Assembly: GCA_028141885.1 (NCBI GenBank)
Contig: JAOIQU010000020.1
Location: 1-25,174 of the forward strand
DNA length: 25,174 bases
Direction: 5' to 3'
Source of the DNA: Flavobacteriales bacterium
GTDB taxonomy: Bacteria > Bacteroidota > Bacteroidia > Flavobacteriales > UA16
Shown here in pieces: positions 9,659-20,410 of this stretch (its first letter is position 1; each line of letters begins with the position of its first letter). The position numbers were made by a program, and so were the translations under genes. Below the pieces are notes generated by a model. The model ran no database searches. It was not told the DNA's origin and worked only from the letters and a program-made list of their open reading frames with translations.

Positions 9659-10895
9659 ATGGCATCCCCAAAGACGTTGTGGCGTGACATGGTGTTGGTT
9701 GCCCTTCGGTCCATTCGTGGCCAGGCACTGCGCACGACGTTGACCGTGGGCATCATTGGGATAGGCATCATGGCCTTGATCGCCATGGTGACCGCAACAG
9801 AATCGTTGAAGGCGAACGTGCGCCAAGAATTCTCATCGCTCGGCACCCAAAGTTTCTCTATTGATCAAATGCGAAGCGGCGGCATGTTCAACGGCCGTCG
9901 GACGACACCAAGTGCGCCGATCGACTATCGCGAGGCGATGCGTTTCAAGCGCGAAGCCCAGGGCGCGTTCGACGTGTCCGTCTCCGTGTTCGGCACGGGC
10001 ATGGCAAGCGTGACCCGAGGCAACAAACGAACCGACCCCAACGTAACTGTTCAGGGTGTGGATGAACTATACTTGCCCGTAAGTGGACTCGCCATTGCCC
10101 AAGGCAGAAATTTCACTGCAGCAGACATCGAGAATGGAGCCACCGTGGTGCTCATGGGGACCTCTGTTGCCCAACGGGTCTTCGAATCATGGGAAGATCC
10201 TGTGGGTCAGCACGTGCTCGTCGGCGCACAGCGCTACGTGGTGGCGGGCGTCTTGGAAGCAAGGGGGACGACGTTTGGCATGTCGCAAGACAATCAAATC
10301 CTCATGCCCCTGCTCGGCGTTCGCAGGCAATTCTCCGACGAAGGAAGAAGCTACAATTTGACGTGCACTGTGGATCGCACAGAAGACTTGCCCGATGCCG
10401 TGGAGATGGCAACGGGTCTGATGCGCATGGTCCGCAGCGACGCCCCGGGCGATCCCAACACGTTCAGAATCCGTCAGAGCAACCAACTCGTTGACACCCT
10501 TTTGGAAGCCACTGACGGCATCACCCTCGCCGCGGTCTTCATTGGGCTCATCACGTTGCTGGGGGCAGGCATCGGCTTGATGAACATCATGCTCGTGTCG
10601 GTCAGCGAACGAACGAGGGAAATTGGAACGCGAAAGAGTCTCGGTGCTTCGAGCCGGGCGATTCGAACCCAATTTTTGATTGAAGTGCTCGTGATTGGCC
10701 AAATCGGTGGGCTCGTCGGCGTTCTCATGGGCTTGGGTGCTGGCAACGCGATTGCCATCTATTTTGAAACGCCCTTTGTCGTGCCTTGGGGCTGGGTGAC
10801 GGTCGGGGTCGTCTTGTGCTTGCTTACAAGCCTGGCCTCGGGATATTATCCTGCCAGGCTCGCAGCCAAACTAGACCCCATTGTCGCCCTCGGCC

Positions 10896-10903
<8 letters not shown>
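9659..10903 (+). CDS. ABC transporter permease, MacB/FtsX type
   Basis: A 414-residue inner-membrane protein with the MacB fold. One N-terminal helix lies at about 27-46. A periplasmic MacB_PCD-like domain follows (DYREAMRFKRE, VQGVDELYLPVSGLAIAQGRNFT, VLMGTSVAQRVF). Three C-terminal helices lie at about 288-312, 340-365 and 377-395. SERTREIGTRKSLGAS is the classic cytoplasmic coupling segment for the ATPase, and the C-terminal PARLAAKLDPIVAL is also typical. These permeases act in mechanotransmission-type export of antibiotics, peptides or lipoproteins. No ATPase gene is adjacent, so the partner must be encoded elsewhere. The stop overlaps the start of the GNAT frame (GTGAATGA), implying translational coupling. 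Confidence 0.88.
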
Positions 10904-14197
<3,294 letters not shown>

Positions 14198-14201
14198 TCA
14201 C

Positions 14202-14209
14202 ACAAGTTA
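14202..14209 (-). promoter_or_regulatory. Weak -7-like box TAACTTGT
   Basis: On the minus strand this is TAACTTGT, with two mismatches to TAnnTTTG. It ends 4 nt before the ATG at 14197. Listed mainly because of the recurring spacing. Confidence 0.25.
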
Positions 14210-14255
14210 CGTGACATCCACGAGACGTGATGTGGCGAATTCTGCCTCTCCAACT

Positions 14256-14263
14256 TATTTTCG
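14256..14263 (+). promoter_or_regulatory. -7 promoter box TATTTTCG for the TlpA-like gene
   Basis: TATTTTCG ends 5 nt before ATG 14269. It is the third copy of this exact octamer just upstream of a gene start in the window. It supports ATG 14269 over the upstream in-frame GTG 14227. Confidence 0.5.
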
Positions 14264-14268
14264 TGGAA

Positions 14269-15732
14269 ATGAAACACACCATGATTTGGACCCTTTGCAC
14301 AGCAGCAGCGTTGTCGATGGGCTGCGGAAACGCCGATGCTCCGGCATCCACCAAAACGGCCAACGACAAGGCGGCCACCGCCAGTGAGAACACAACTCCA
14401 GCTGCAGGACAACCTGACGTGACGGTGTCTGCAAAATGGAAGTCGGGGGTGAGCGAAGCCAACGATGGAGACAAGGTTGGCAAGGTCCGCCTTCACGGCT
14501 CGATGCCAGCCGGCAACGGCACCGTGCTTTACTTGTACGAGACTGAAGGACGGAACCTCACACTGATGGACAGCACCAAGGTCATGAACCAAGCGTTCGA
14601 TTTTGGGCAAGTGGAGGTGCACCGAGGCTTTTACCAATTGGCAGGAACCAACGCGAAAAACAATTGTCAGTTCGTGATGAACCCTGACGAGTCTGATTTG
14701 AACCTCGTGTTTCGTTCAAAGATGATGACGAGCGGCAAGTCGGCGCCGGCCAGTGCAGAAAACCGCACCTGGTTCACCTACGAGAACTTCAGCCGCGCCA
14801 ACAACAACCAAATCCGAGGCCTTCGCAAGCAGCTCAAGGACAGCCCGTTCCGCGCGCAAGTCGAGAAGCAAATTGCCGACAAGGAAATGGAACTGGTGGC
14901 CAAGCAGCACGAATTGATGGCGGCCAACCCCGACACGTACATTGCCAAGTTCCTGGGCTGGAAAAATCCCAAGTACCCAGGATCGCAAGGCAACTTCTTC
15001 GACGACATCGACCCCATGGACAACAGCTTGGTGCGCAGCATGGCCATCAGCGACCGCATCCAAGGGTTCATGGTGGCGTACAGCAAGGGATCTGATCCAG
15101 GATTTTTGGCATGCATCGACATGGTCAAAGCGCATTTTGAACCCAACCCTGTGACGTTGGAAAGCGCCCTTTACTCCATGCTCGAAGGCTTCTACAACAC
15201 AGGCAAAGAGCACATCTGCCAGTACATCCTTGACAATTACATCTACGATGAAGATTGTGGCGCCGATTTGAGTGACGTCATCCGACAGCGTGCCCAAGGC
15301 ATCATCAACCTTCAAGTGGGCAAAACGCCACCCAACTTCACCATGGACAAGTGGGACGGTGGATCGCTGAATCTCATGGAGACGGCGAAGGCCAACAAGT
15401 ACACGCTGGTCATGTTTTGGGCTTCTTGGTGCCACAAATGCGAACAGGAAATCCCGGTGCTCATTCCCGTATATGCCAAATACGAAGGCCGCGGTTTTGA
15501 AGCCATTGGCGTCAGCCTCGACCAGGCCCGCAGCACGTGGGTGGGGGTCATCGAAGGGCGAGGAATGCAATACCCCAACGTCAGCCAGTTGCAAGGTTGG
15601 GACTCCCCCATTGTCAAAGACTACAAGATCACTTCGACGCCCACGTACTTCCTGCTGGACAGCGAAGGCAAGATTGTGTTGAAGCCCAAGCGTATTTACG
15701 AAGTGGATGCGTTCTTGGCGAAGAATCTGTGA
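14269..15732 (+). CDS. TlpA/ResA-like thioredoxin-fold lipoprotein
   Basis: A 487-residue exported protein. The N-terminus is a lipoprotein-type signal (MKHTMIWTLCTAAALSMGC, with acylation Cys at about 19), followed by a low-complexity Ala/Thr-rich linker. Residues about 60-150 look like the beta-rich DUF4369-type domain common ahead of Bacteroidota thioredoxins. Residues about 165-345 are helical. The C-terminal 140 residues are an AhpC/TSA-thioredoxin domain: GKTPPNFTMDKWDGG, FWASWCHKCEQEIP with the redox pair Cys388-Cys391, and the cis-proline segment ITSTPTYFLLDSEGKIV. Such proteins reduce disulfides in the periplasm, for example in cytochrome maturation or stress repair. The partner is unknown. 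The gene stands alone and is followed by a strong terminator. Confidence 0.88.
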   Translation: MKHTMIWTLCTAAALSMGCGNADAPASTKTANDKAATASENTTPAAGQPDVTVSAKWKSGVSEANDGDKVGKVRLHGSMPAGNGTVLYLYETEGRNLTLMDSTKVMNQAFDFGQVEVHRGFYQLAGTNAKNNCQFVMNPDESDLNLVFRSKMMTSGKSAPASAENRTWFTYENFSRANNNQIRGLRKQLKDSPFRAQVEKQIADKEMELVAKQHELMAANPDTYIAKFLGWKNPKYPGSQGNFFDDIDPMDNSLVRSMAISDRIQGFMVAYSKGSDPGFLACIDMVKAHFEPNPVTLESALYSMLEGFYNTGKEHICQYILDNYIYDEDCGADLSDVIRQRAQGIINLQVGKTPPNFTMDKWDGGSLNLMETAKANKYTLVMFWASWCHKCEQEIPVLIPVYAKYEGRGFEAIGVSLDQARSTWVGVIEGRGMQYPNVSQLQGWDSPIVKDYKITSTPTYFLLDSEGKIVLKPKRIYEVDAFLAKNL

Positions 15733-15766
15733 GCTGAACCGACCATCTTTGGATGGACGACAATCC

Positions 15767-15795
15767 AAAAAGGAGGGGCATGGCCCCTCCTTTTT
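15767..15795. terminator. Bidirectional intrinsic terminator
   Basis: A perfect 13-bp inverted repeat: AAAAAGGAGGGGC at 15767-15779, a 3-nt loop, then GCCCCTCCTTTTT at 15783-15795. The GC-rich stem is flanked by A5 on one side and T5 on the other, so it can terminate both the TlpA-like gene (+) and the convergent ppk-ppx operon (-), which ends at 15816. Confidence 0.93.
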
Positions 15796-15815
15796 GCTTC
15801 CTCATGCTGCACCAA

Positions 15816-16709
15816 TCAGGAAACCTGTTCCGCTTTCCACTCTTGATAGGTGCTGAGCACCATGCCGTCCACGAGTCCCACTTTGGGCACCACCATGTGT
15901 GAGGCACCCGCCATGGTCATGATTTCCAGATACATGTTGGCTGCCGGCACAATTACGTCTGCACGATCGGGCTTCAAGTGATACGTCCTGCGACGCTCCT
16001 CCACGGTCAGTTTGGCCAAGTCATTCGCCACCTGGGCCAACTTGGACATGGGGATGGCTTCGTCCCGAGGAGTCAACGCCAGCCGTTGCAACCGGTTGGC
16101 ATTGCCTCCCGTGCCAATGGCGTAAAGTGGCCTTTCGGCGTCCTGCAAATCCGAAACGTAGGCCTGCACCGCTGTCCATTCTCCATCAGGCAGACGGCCT
16201 GCCAACTCCCGTACCGTTCCGATCTGAAAGCTCTTGCTTTTGATTCGCTTGCCGTCCCTGATCAGGGTCAACTCCGTGCTCCCTCCCCCCACATCGATGT
16301 AGAGGTAGTCCTTCGAGTTGTCCATCATCGCAAGCGCGAAATTCCCAAAAATCAATTCCGCCTCGCGATCTCCACTGATGGGCTCAATGGCAATGTTGGC
16401 TGCCTTCTTGACCTTTTTGATGACCGCCTTCACATTTGTGGCCTCGCGCATCGCGGAGGTGGCGTAAGCATGAAACCACTCCACCCCGTGCACATCCATG
16501 AGGTACCAGAAGGCCTTCATGGTTTTGACCAAATGCTTGATTTTCCCCGCGGAAATGGCACCGTCGCTGAACACGTCCGCACCCAATCGAACCGGAACCC
16601 GGTAAAAGCTCAGCTTGTCGATGGACAGCCGACCTTCCTCTGACTCCTCCACCCTTGCGATCAACAACCTGACGGCGTTCGATCCGATGTCAATGGCCCC
16701 AAATTTCAC
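15816..16709 (-). CDS. ppx: Ppx/GppA family exopolyphosphatase
   Basis: A 297-residue member of the ASKHA-fold Ppx/GppA family, which hydrolyses terminal phosphates of polyphosphate or the pppGpp gamma-phosphate. Seen: the N-terminal phosphate loop MKFGAIDIGSNAVRLLI, HAYATSAMREATN, ISGDREAELIFG, and the second phosphate loop DVGGGSTELTLI. The chain has only the two ASKHA lobes and lacks the C-terminal HD-like domain of the long enterobacterial Ppx. It starts with GTG in a GTGA overlap with the ppk stop, so the two genes are almost certainly co-transcribed and translationally coupled. Adjacency to ppk favours a polyphosphate role over GppA activity. Confidence 0.92.
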   Translation of the reverse strand: MKFGAIDIGSNAVRLLIARVEESEEGRLSIDKLSFYRVPVRLGADVFSDGAISAGKIKHLVKTMKAFWYLMDVHGVEWFHAYATSAMREATNVKAVIKKVKKAANIAIEPISGDREAELIFGNFALAMMDNSKDYLYIDVGGGSTELTLIRDGKRIKSKSFQIGTVRELAGRLPDGEWTAVQAYVSDLQDAERPLYAIGTGGNANRLQRLALTPRDEAIPMSKLAQVANDLAKLTVEERRRTYHLKPDRADVIVPAANMYLEIMTMAGASHMVVPKVGLVDGMVLSTYQEWKAEQVS

Positions 16710-18766
16710 TTCACTCTGCCTTTGAGTTCAAGGTACAAGTCCTGTTGGGCTTGCACAAGAGTCTCGGCATCGGTGGGTTTGACCCATTCGTTGTTTCCAT
16801 CGGGCAACAACCTTCGCGCGTGGGTGTTGTCGCACCACATGCGTTCGAAATGTTCGCCCAAATCGCGCGCAATCTCGGCATCCAACACAGGCGCGGTCAC
16901 CTCCACACGACGGTCCAAGTTGCGCGTCATCCAATCCGCACTGCTGATGGTTGTCAGGATCTTGCCTCCATTGCAGAAACGCATGAAACGGGAGTGTTCA
17001 AGGTAACGTCCCACAATGGACCGAACCTCAATGTTGTCACTCATCCCTGGCACGCCCGCCTTCAAGGCACAAATGCCTCGGACCACCATCCTCACCTTCA
17101 CACCGGCCTGACTCGCCTGGTAGAGCTTGTCAATCATTCCGGCATCCACAATGTTGTTGAGCTTGAGGTCCATCCAAGCTTCCTCCCCCTTTTCAGCTCG
17201 GGCAATTTCGTCGTCAATGAGCTTGGTGAAGCGCCGACGTGTGGAGAACGGACTGACAAACAGGTTCCGGTACACCTTCCGTTCAAAGCTGTTCTCAAAA
17301 AAGTCGAAAAGCTTGGACAACTCCCCTGTGATTTTGGGGTTGGCTGTGAAGAGACTGAGATCCTCATAGACGCCCGCATTTCGTTCGTGGAAATTGCCCG
17401 TGCCAATGTGGCCAAACCGCCTCACTTTGCCCTGCTTACGTCGGGTGACGAGAATGATTTTGCAATGGACCTTCAGGTTGGGAATGCCAATGCGCACGAT
17501 GGCTCCCGCCTCTTGCAACATGTTGGCCACCTTCAAATTTTGTTTCTCGTCGAATCGCGCCGCGAGCTCAACAATCACCTCCACCCTTTTGCCGTTGCGT
17601 GCGGCATTCATCAGGGCGTTGATGACCTGGCTGTTCTTGGCGACGCGATACAAGTTGATTTGGATCGTCGTAACATGTGAGTCAATAGCCGCCTCGCGCA
17701 AAAAGTCCACCACATGGACAAACTTGTGATAGGGACAATGCACCAACACATCTCCCTCGGCGATGGCACTCATGACACTTGACGCGTTGCGGAGTCTGGG
17801 ATGGGTCATGGGCGGTTGTGCCGGGTAGACGAGGTCTGTGCGACCAAAATCTGGGAACCCCATCAAATCTCTTCGGTTGTGATAACGGTCCCCAGCCACC
17901 ACACTCGCCGCAGAGGGCACCTTCATCTTCTTCAGCAAACCCGCCAGCATGTCTTCTGGCATGTCTCGGTCGTGAATGAGGCGCACGTATTCCCCCTGCT
18001 TGCGTTTTTTCAAGCCGCGCTCCACGCGATTCATCATGGATCGTGACACGTCGTCGTCCATGTCCAAATCCGCATCCCGCGTGGCCTTCAAGGCAAACGC
18101 CTCCACGGATTCGGCTTCGAACAGCCGGAAGATTTTGGGGAGGGCATGCCGGATGACATCTTCCAAAAACATGACGCGTTGCGCACCCTTCCGTTCTGGC
18201 AGGGTCAGGAAGCGGTCCAAGTGACGAGGAATGTGGATGATGGCCAACTTCTCCTTCTGCGTTTCAAAGGTCAACCGCACTGAGAGGTACCCATCTCCGT
18301 CGACGAGCTGGGGCATTTTGACCTTGCGTCCGAGCATGACCGGCACCAATTCAGGACGGACCGATCGTCGAAAGTACGCGGACACAAACTCCGCATCGGC
18401 CTCGTCAAGTTCGTCCTCGCGCACAAAGCGGATGTTCTCGCGCTCCAGCGCCGCAATGACCTTGTGGAAGGTTTGGTCGTATTGTCGGCGCAAGCCTTCG
18501 ATGCGTGAGACGACCTGGGACAGCGTTTCGTCGTAGGCGAAACCGAGGGTGGTCTTGGCTTTTTTATCCACCATCAAGACACGCTGCAGGTTGGCCACGC
18601 GAACGCGGTAGAACTCATCGAGGTTGTTGGAGAAAATGCCCAAAAACCGCACCCGCTCAATCAACGGCGTACGGGCAACCTGCGCCTCCTGCAGCACGCG
18701 CTCGTTGAAGGACAACCAGCTCAACTCGCGGTTGATGAAGTGCCGTTCTGCGGGGGCTTTTCTCAT
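16706..18766 (-). CDS. ppk1: Polyphosphate kinase 1
   Basis: A 686-residue PPK1, which reversibly polymerises the ATP gamma-phosphate into polyphosphate. It opens with the family signature FINRELSWLSFNERVLQEA and NNLDEFYRVRVA. The phospholipase-D-like catalytic half carries His434 in NLKVHCKI, the residue phosphorylated in E. coli (His435), and His591 in RYLEHSR, matching the second essential histidine (His592). IGTGNFHERNA and EVTAPVLDAE are also conserved. The frame extends 18 codons upstream, but ATG 18766 gives the family N-terminus and lies 4 nt after a -7-like box. Downstream ppx overlaps its stop. It is divergent from a peroxiredoxin, which suggests a shared regulatory region for stress-related functions. 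Confidence 0.96.
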   Translation of the reverse strand: MRKAPAERHFINRELSWLSFNERVLQEAQVARTPLIERVRFLGIFSNNLDEFYRVRVANLQRVLMVDKKAKTTLGFAYDETLSQVVSRIEGLRRQYDQTFHKVIAALERENIRFVREDELDEADAEFVSAYFRRSVRPELVPVMLGRKVKMPQLVDGDGYLSVRLTFETQKEKLAIIHIPRHLDRFLTLPERKGAQRVMFLEDVIRHALPKIFRLFEAESVEAFALKATRDADLDMDDDVSRSMMNRVERGLKKRKQGEYVRLIHDRDMPEDMLAGLLKKMKVPSAASVVAGDRYHNRRDLMGFPDFGRTDLVYPAQPPMTHPRLRNASSVMSAIAEGDVLVHCPYHKFVHVVDFLREAAIDSHVTTIQINLYRVAKNSQVINALMNAARNGKRVEVIVELAARFDEKQNLKVANMLQEAGAIVRIGIPNLKVHCKIILVTRRKQGKVRRFGHIGTGNFHERNAGVYEDLSLFTANPKITGELSKLFDFFENSFERKVYRNLFVSPFSTRRRFTKLIDDEIARAEKGEEAWMDLKLNNIVDAGMIDKLYQASQAGVKVRMVVRGICALKAGVPGMSDNIEVRSIVGRYLEHSRFMRFCNGGKILTTISSADWMTRNLDRRVEVTAPVLDAEIARDLGEHFERMWCDNTHARRLLPDGNNEWVKPTDAETLVQAQQDLYLELKGRVK

Positions 18767-18770
18767 GGGA

Positions 18771-18778
18771 CAAAGATG
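18771..18778 (-). promoter_or_regulatory. -7-like box CATCTTTG for ppk-ppx
   Basis: On the minus strand this reads CATCTTTG, one mismatch (first base) to TAnnTTTG. It ends 4 nt before the ppk ATG at 18766. It supports the downstream start codon. Confidence 0.4.
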
Positions 18779-18871
18779 GACTTGAATGCGGCAACCCTGG
18801 GGCGGAAAGACGTGGAACAATTGTTACCATTTCTTGAGGCCCAAAAAAGAACCCCACCACGCCGCGCCTGT

Positions 18872-18879
18872 TATCTTTG
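18872..18879 (+). promoter_or_regulatory. -7 promoter box TATCTTTG for the peroxiredoxin
   Basis: A perfect TAnnTTTG match, 29 nt before the ATG at 18909. The 5' leader is A/C-rich (GCAAAACAACACAATCC) without a Shine-Dalgarno, as is usual for Bacteroidota. No obvious -33 TTG is seen. Confidence 0.55.
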
Positions 18880-18908
18880 ACACTGCAAAACAACACAATC
18901 CTCATACC

Positions 18909-19541
18909 ATGTCTGTACTTGTCGGCCGCAAAGCCCCTTATTTCAGTGAAGCCGCCGTTGTCAATGGCAGCGACATTGTCGAAGATTTTTCATTGGACCA
19001 ATACCTCGGGAACAAATACGTCATTTTGTTCTTCTATCCCCGTGACTTTACCTACGTATGCCCCACAGAGATCCATGCTTTTCAAGAAAAGCTGGGAGAT
19101 TTTGACGCGCGCAACTGTGCTGTGGTAGGTGTCTCTACCGATACTCCGGAATCTCACCGCGCCTACCTCAGCATGCCCAAGAAGGAAGGTGGGCTTCAAG
19201 GAGTCACTTACCCTTTGGTCGCCGACTTGAACAAAACCATTTCAACCAATTACGACGTACTCGCCGGGGATTATGATTATGACGAAGAGGGAAATTTGGT
19301 CGCCCACGGAAACCTCGTCGCATATCGCGGGCTCTTCCTGATTGACAAAGAGGGCATCGTGCGTCACCAACTCGTGAACTTCTTCCCCATCGGCCGCAAT
19401 GTGGACGAAGCGATTCGCGTGCTCGATGCGTGGATCCACAACGAAACGCACGGCGAAGTTTGCCCTGCGAACTGGGAGAAAGGCAAGGATGCCATGGCCG
19501 AAACGACTGACGGTGTGGCTGCCTACCTCGCAAGTCACTAA
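18909..19541 (+). CDS. 2-Cys peroxiredoxin (AhpC/Prx1 type)
   Basis: A 210-residue thiol peroxidase that reduces hydrogen peroxide and organic hydroperoxides in the cytosol. The peroxidatic Cys51 is in FYPRDFTYVCPTE; the resolving Cys185 is in GEVCPANW, as in typical 2-Cys Prx1/AhpC enzymes. RGLFLIDKEGIVRH is the conserved late strand. The length is that of a typical Prx. No reductase such as ahpF is adjacent. ATG 18909 is the family start (MSVLVGRKAPYF); the frame is open further upstream but crosses the promoter box. It is a single-gene unit with its own promoter and terminator, divergent from ppk-ppx. Confidence 0.95.
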   Translation: MSVLVGRKAPYFSEAAVVNGSDIVEDFSLDQYLGNKYVILFFYPRDFTYVCPTEIHAFQEKLGDFDARNCAVVGVSTDTPESHRAYLSMPKKEGGLQGVTYPLVADLNKTISTNYDVLAGDYDYDEEGNLVAHGNLVAYRGLFLIDKEGIVRHQLVNFFPIGRNVDEAIRVLDAWIHNETHGEVCPANWEKGKDAMAETTDGVAAYLASH

Positions 19542-19562
19542 GGCGCAAGGCCCACAACAAAC

Positions 19563-19598
19563 AAAAAGCCCCGATGCTCAGTGCGTCGGGGCTTTTTT
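19563..19598 (+). terminator. Intrinsic terminator after the peroxiredoxin
   Basis: The stem AGCCCCGATGC (19567-19577) pairs with GCGTCGGGGCT (19583-19593) around a 5-nt loop (one T-G wobble), followed by a run of six T. It is preceded by A5, so it could also act on minus-strand transcripts from the small gene ending at 19632. It lies 22 nt after the stop codon. Confidence 0.9.
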
Positions 19599-19631
19599 GT
19601 GGCTCCATTCAGGAACCGTCGTCGGAAAGAA

Positions 19632-19925
19632 TCACACGCGGCCTTTGCGACGGCGCACTTGGTGAACCACCTCTCCGTTGGGCGCAATGTATTGCTCTTG
19701 AGAGGCATCGAAATGCGACTCAATGGCTTGAGCCGACCACTCAGGACGCGCTTGAATCAAACAAGCCACATCGTCACAGGCTACGGCGGGCTGACCTTTC
19801 TCATCGAGAATCACGTAGATGTCTCCCACCAAGCGCTCGTTCATGCGCTCGTCATGAGACACTGGCGGGTTGTACACAGCGTCACGGGTCTGACGCAATT
19901 CATTCATTGTGCGAGATTTGATCAT
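19632..19925 (-). CDS. Hypothetical protein (97 aa)
   Basis: A small soluble protein without signal peptide or membrane segment. The central part (ERLVGDIYVILDEKGQPAVACDD) could be a beta hairpin, followed by a helix (VACLIQARPEWSAQAIESHF), a short IAPNGEVV strand and a basic tail (HQVRRRKGRV). I do not recognise the family. ATG 19925 is used; ATG 19907 (MNELRQTR) is an equally possible start. It sits between the photolyase operon end (69 bp upstream) and the peroxiredoxin terminator. I see no clear promoter box, so it may be read as the last gene of the operon. Confidence 0.6.
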   Translation of the reverse strand: MIKSRTMNELRQTRDAVYNPPVSHDERMNERLVGDIYVILDEKGQPAVACDDVACLIQARPEWSAQAIESHFDASQEQYIAPNGEVVHQVRRRKGRV

Positions 19926-19993
19926 CTTAACTGAGGGTTGTCATGGGTGGGTAGCGTTGAACCCGGACATGCAATATACACGTTTCCAGCAAC

Positions 19994-20410
19994 TTACGCG
20001 TGTACTTTGGACACGGTTTCCGGACCAAAGGCCGCGTTCAACAACGCCAAGAACCCTTTTGAAGGCATAGACGACAAACCGAGGCGCACCAAGCCCTGGG
20101 CGTGGTGCAGGTGCAATTCGCGTTGCCCTTGCGTCGTTTGGATGTACCACTGCGTCTCTGCCGAAGCGCAAGGCAGGCCATAGACTTCCAAGCGGACCCG
20201 GAAGTACAAGATGGCGCCGGCTTGGGTGCGTTGAAGGTTGGCCCACTTCACGTCGCTCGTCTCCTCAATCATGTCCGACACAGGCCCCGGTCCCTCCAGC
20301 AAACGCATGCGTGGGCTGCCGGCACGCTTCCACCATGGGAGGGGTTTGCCAGAAATGGCGTAGACCTCCTGCCAGCGATCGGGGTCAGCGTACGTCAAGT
20401 TCCAAAGCAT
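19994..20410 (-). CDS. Hypothetical protein (138 aa), last gene of the photolyase operon
   Basis: The ATG at 20410 lies inside the end of the cry-DASH gene (26-bp overlap in another frame), which implies translational coupling. The frame is open far upstream, but that part is only the shadow of cry-DASH. The protein opens with tryptophan-rich residues (LTYADPDRWQEVYAISG, PLPWWKRAG). It continues with helical MIEETSDVKWANLQRT and then amphipathic strands (AILYFRVRLEVYGLPC, ETQWYIQTTQGQRELHLHH), ending in a helix (SKGFLALLNAAFG). This strand pattern is reminiscent of a small beta-barrel, but I do not recognise the family. It is soluble, with no signal peptide. A role linked to photoreactivation is only an inference from position. 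Confidence 0.75.
   Translation of the reverse strand: MLWNLTYADPDRWQEVYAISGKPLPWWKRAGSPRMRLLEGPGPVSDMIEETSDVKWANLQRTQAGAILYFRVRLEVYGLPCASAETQWYIQTTQGQRELHLHHAQGLVRLGLSSMPSKGFLALLNAAFGPETVSKVHA

Noticed and set aside
15743..15756. CATCTTTG followed by ATG just after the TlpA-like gene
   Set aside because: It resembles the -7 box plus start arrangement, but no open frame of meaningful length follows and the bidirectional terminator lies immediately downstream.
14716..15768. A 350-codon open frame on the minus strand
   Set aside because: Antisense to the TlpA-like gene, biased to Val, His, Asp and Phe with no motif, and it runs into the terminator hairpin. A shadow frame.
16745..17680. A 311-codon open frame on the plus strand
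   Set aside because: Antisense to ppk1, whose catalytic histidines and family motifs are all present in the other strand. No domain recognised.
19977..20004. Short inverted repeat TACACG / CGTGTA at the end of the photolyase operon
   Set aside because: Six base pairs, a 16-nt loop, and no T tract on the minus strand. Too weak to call a terminator.
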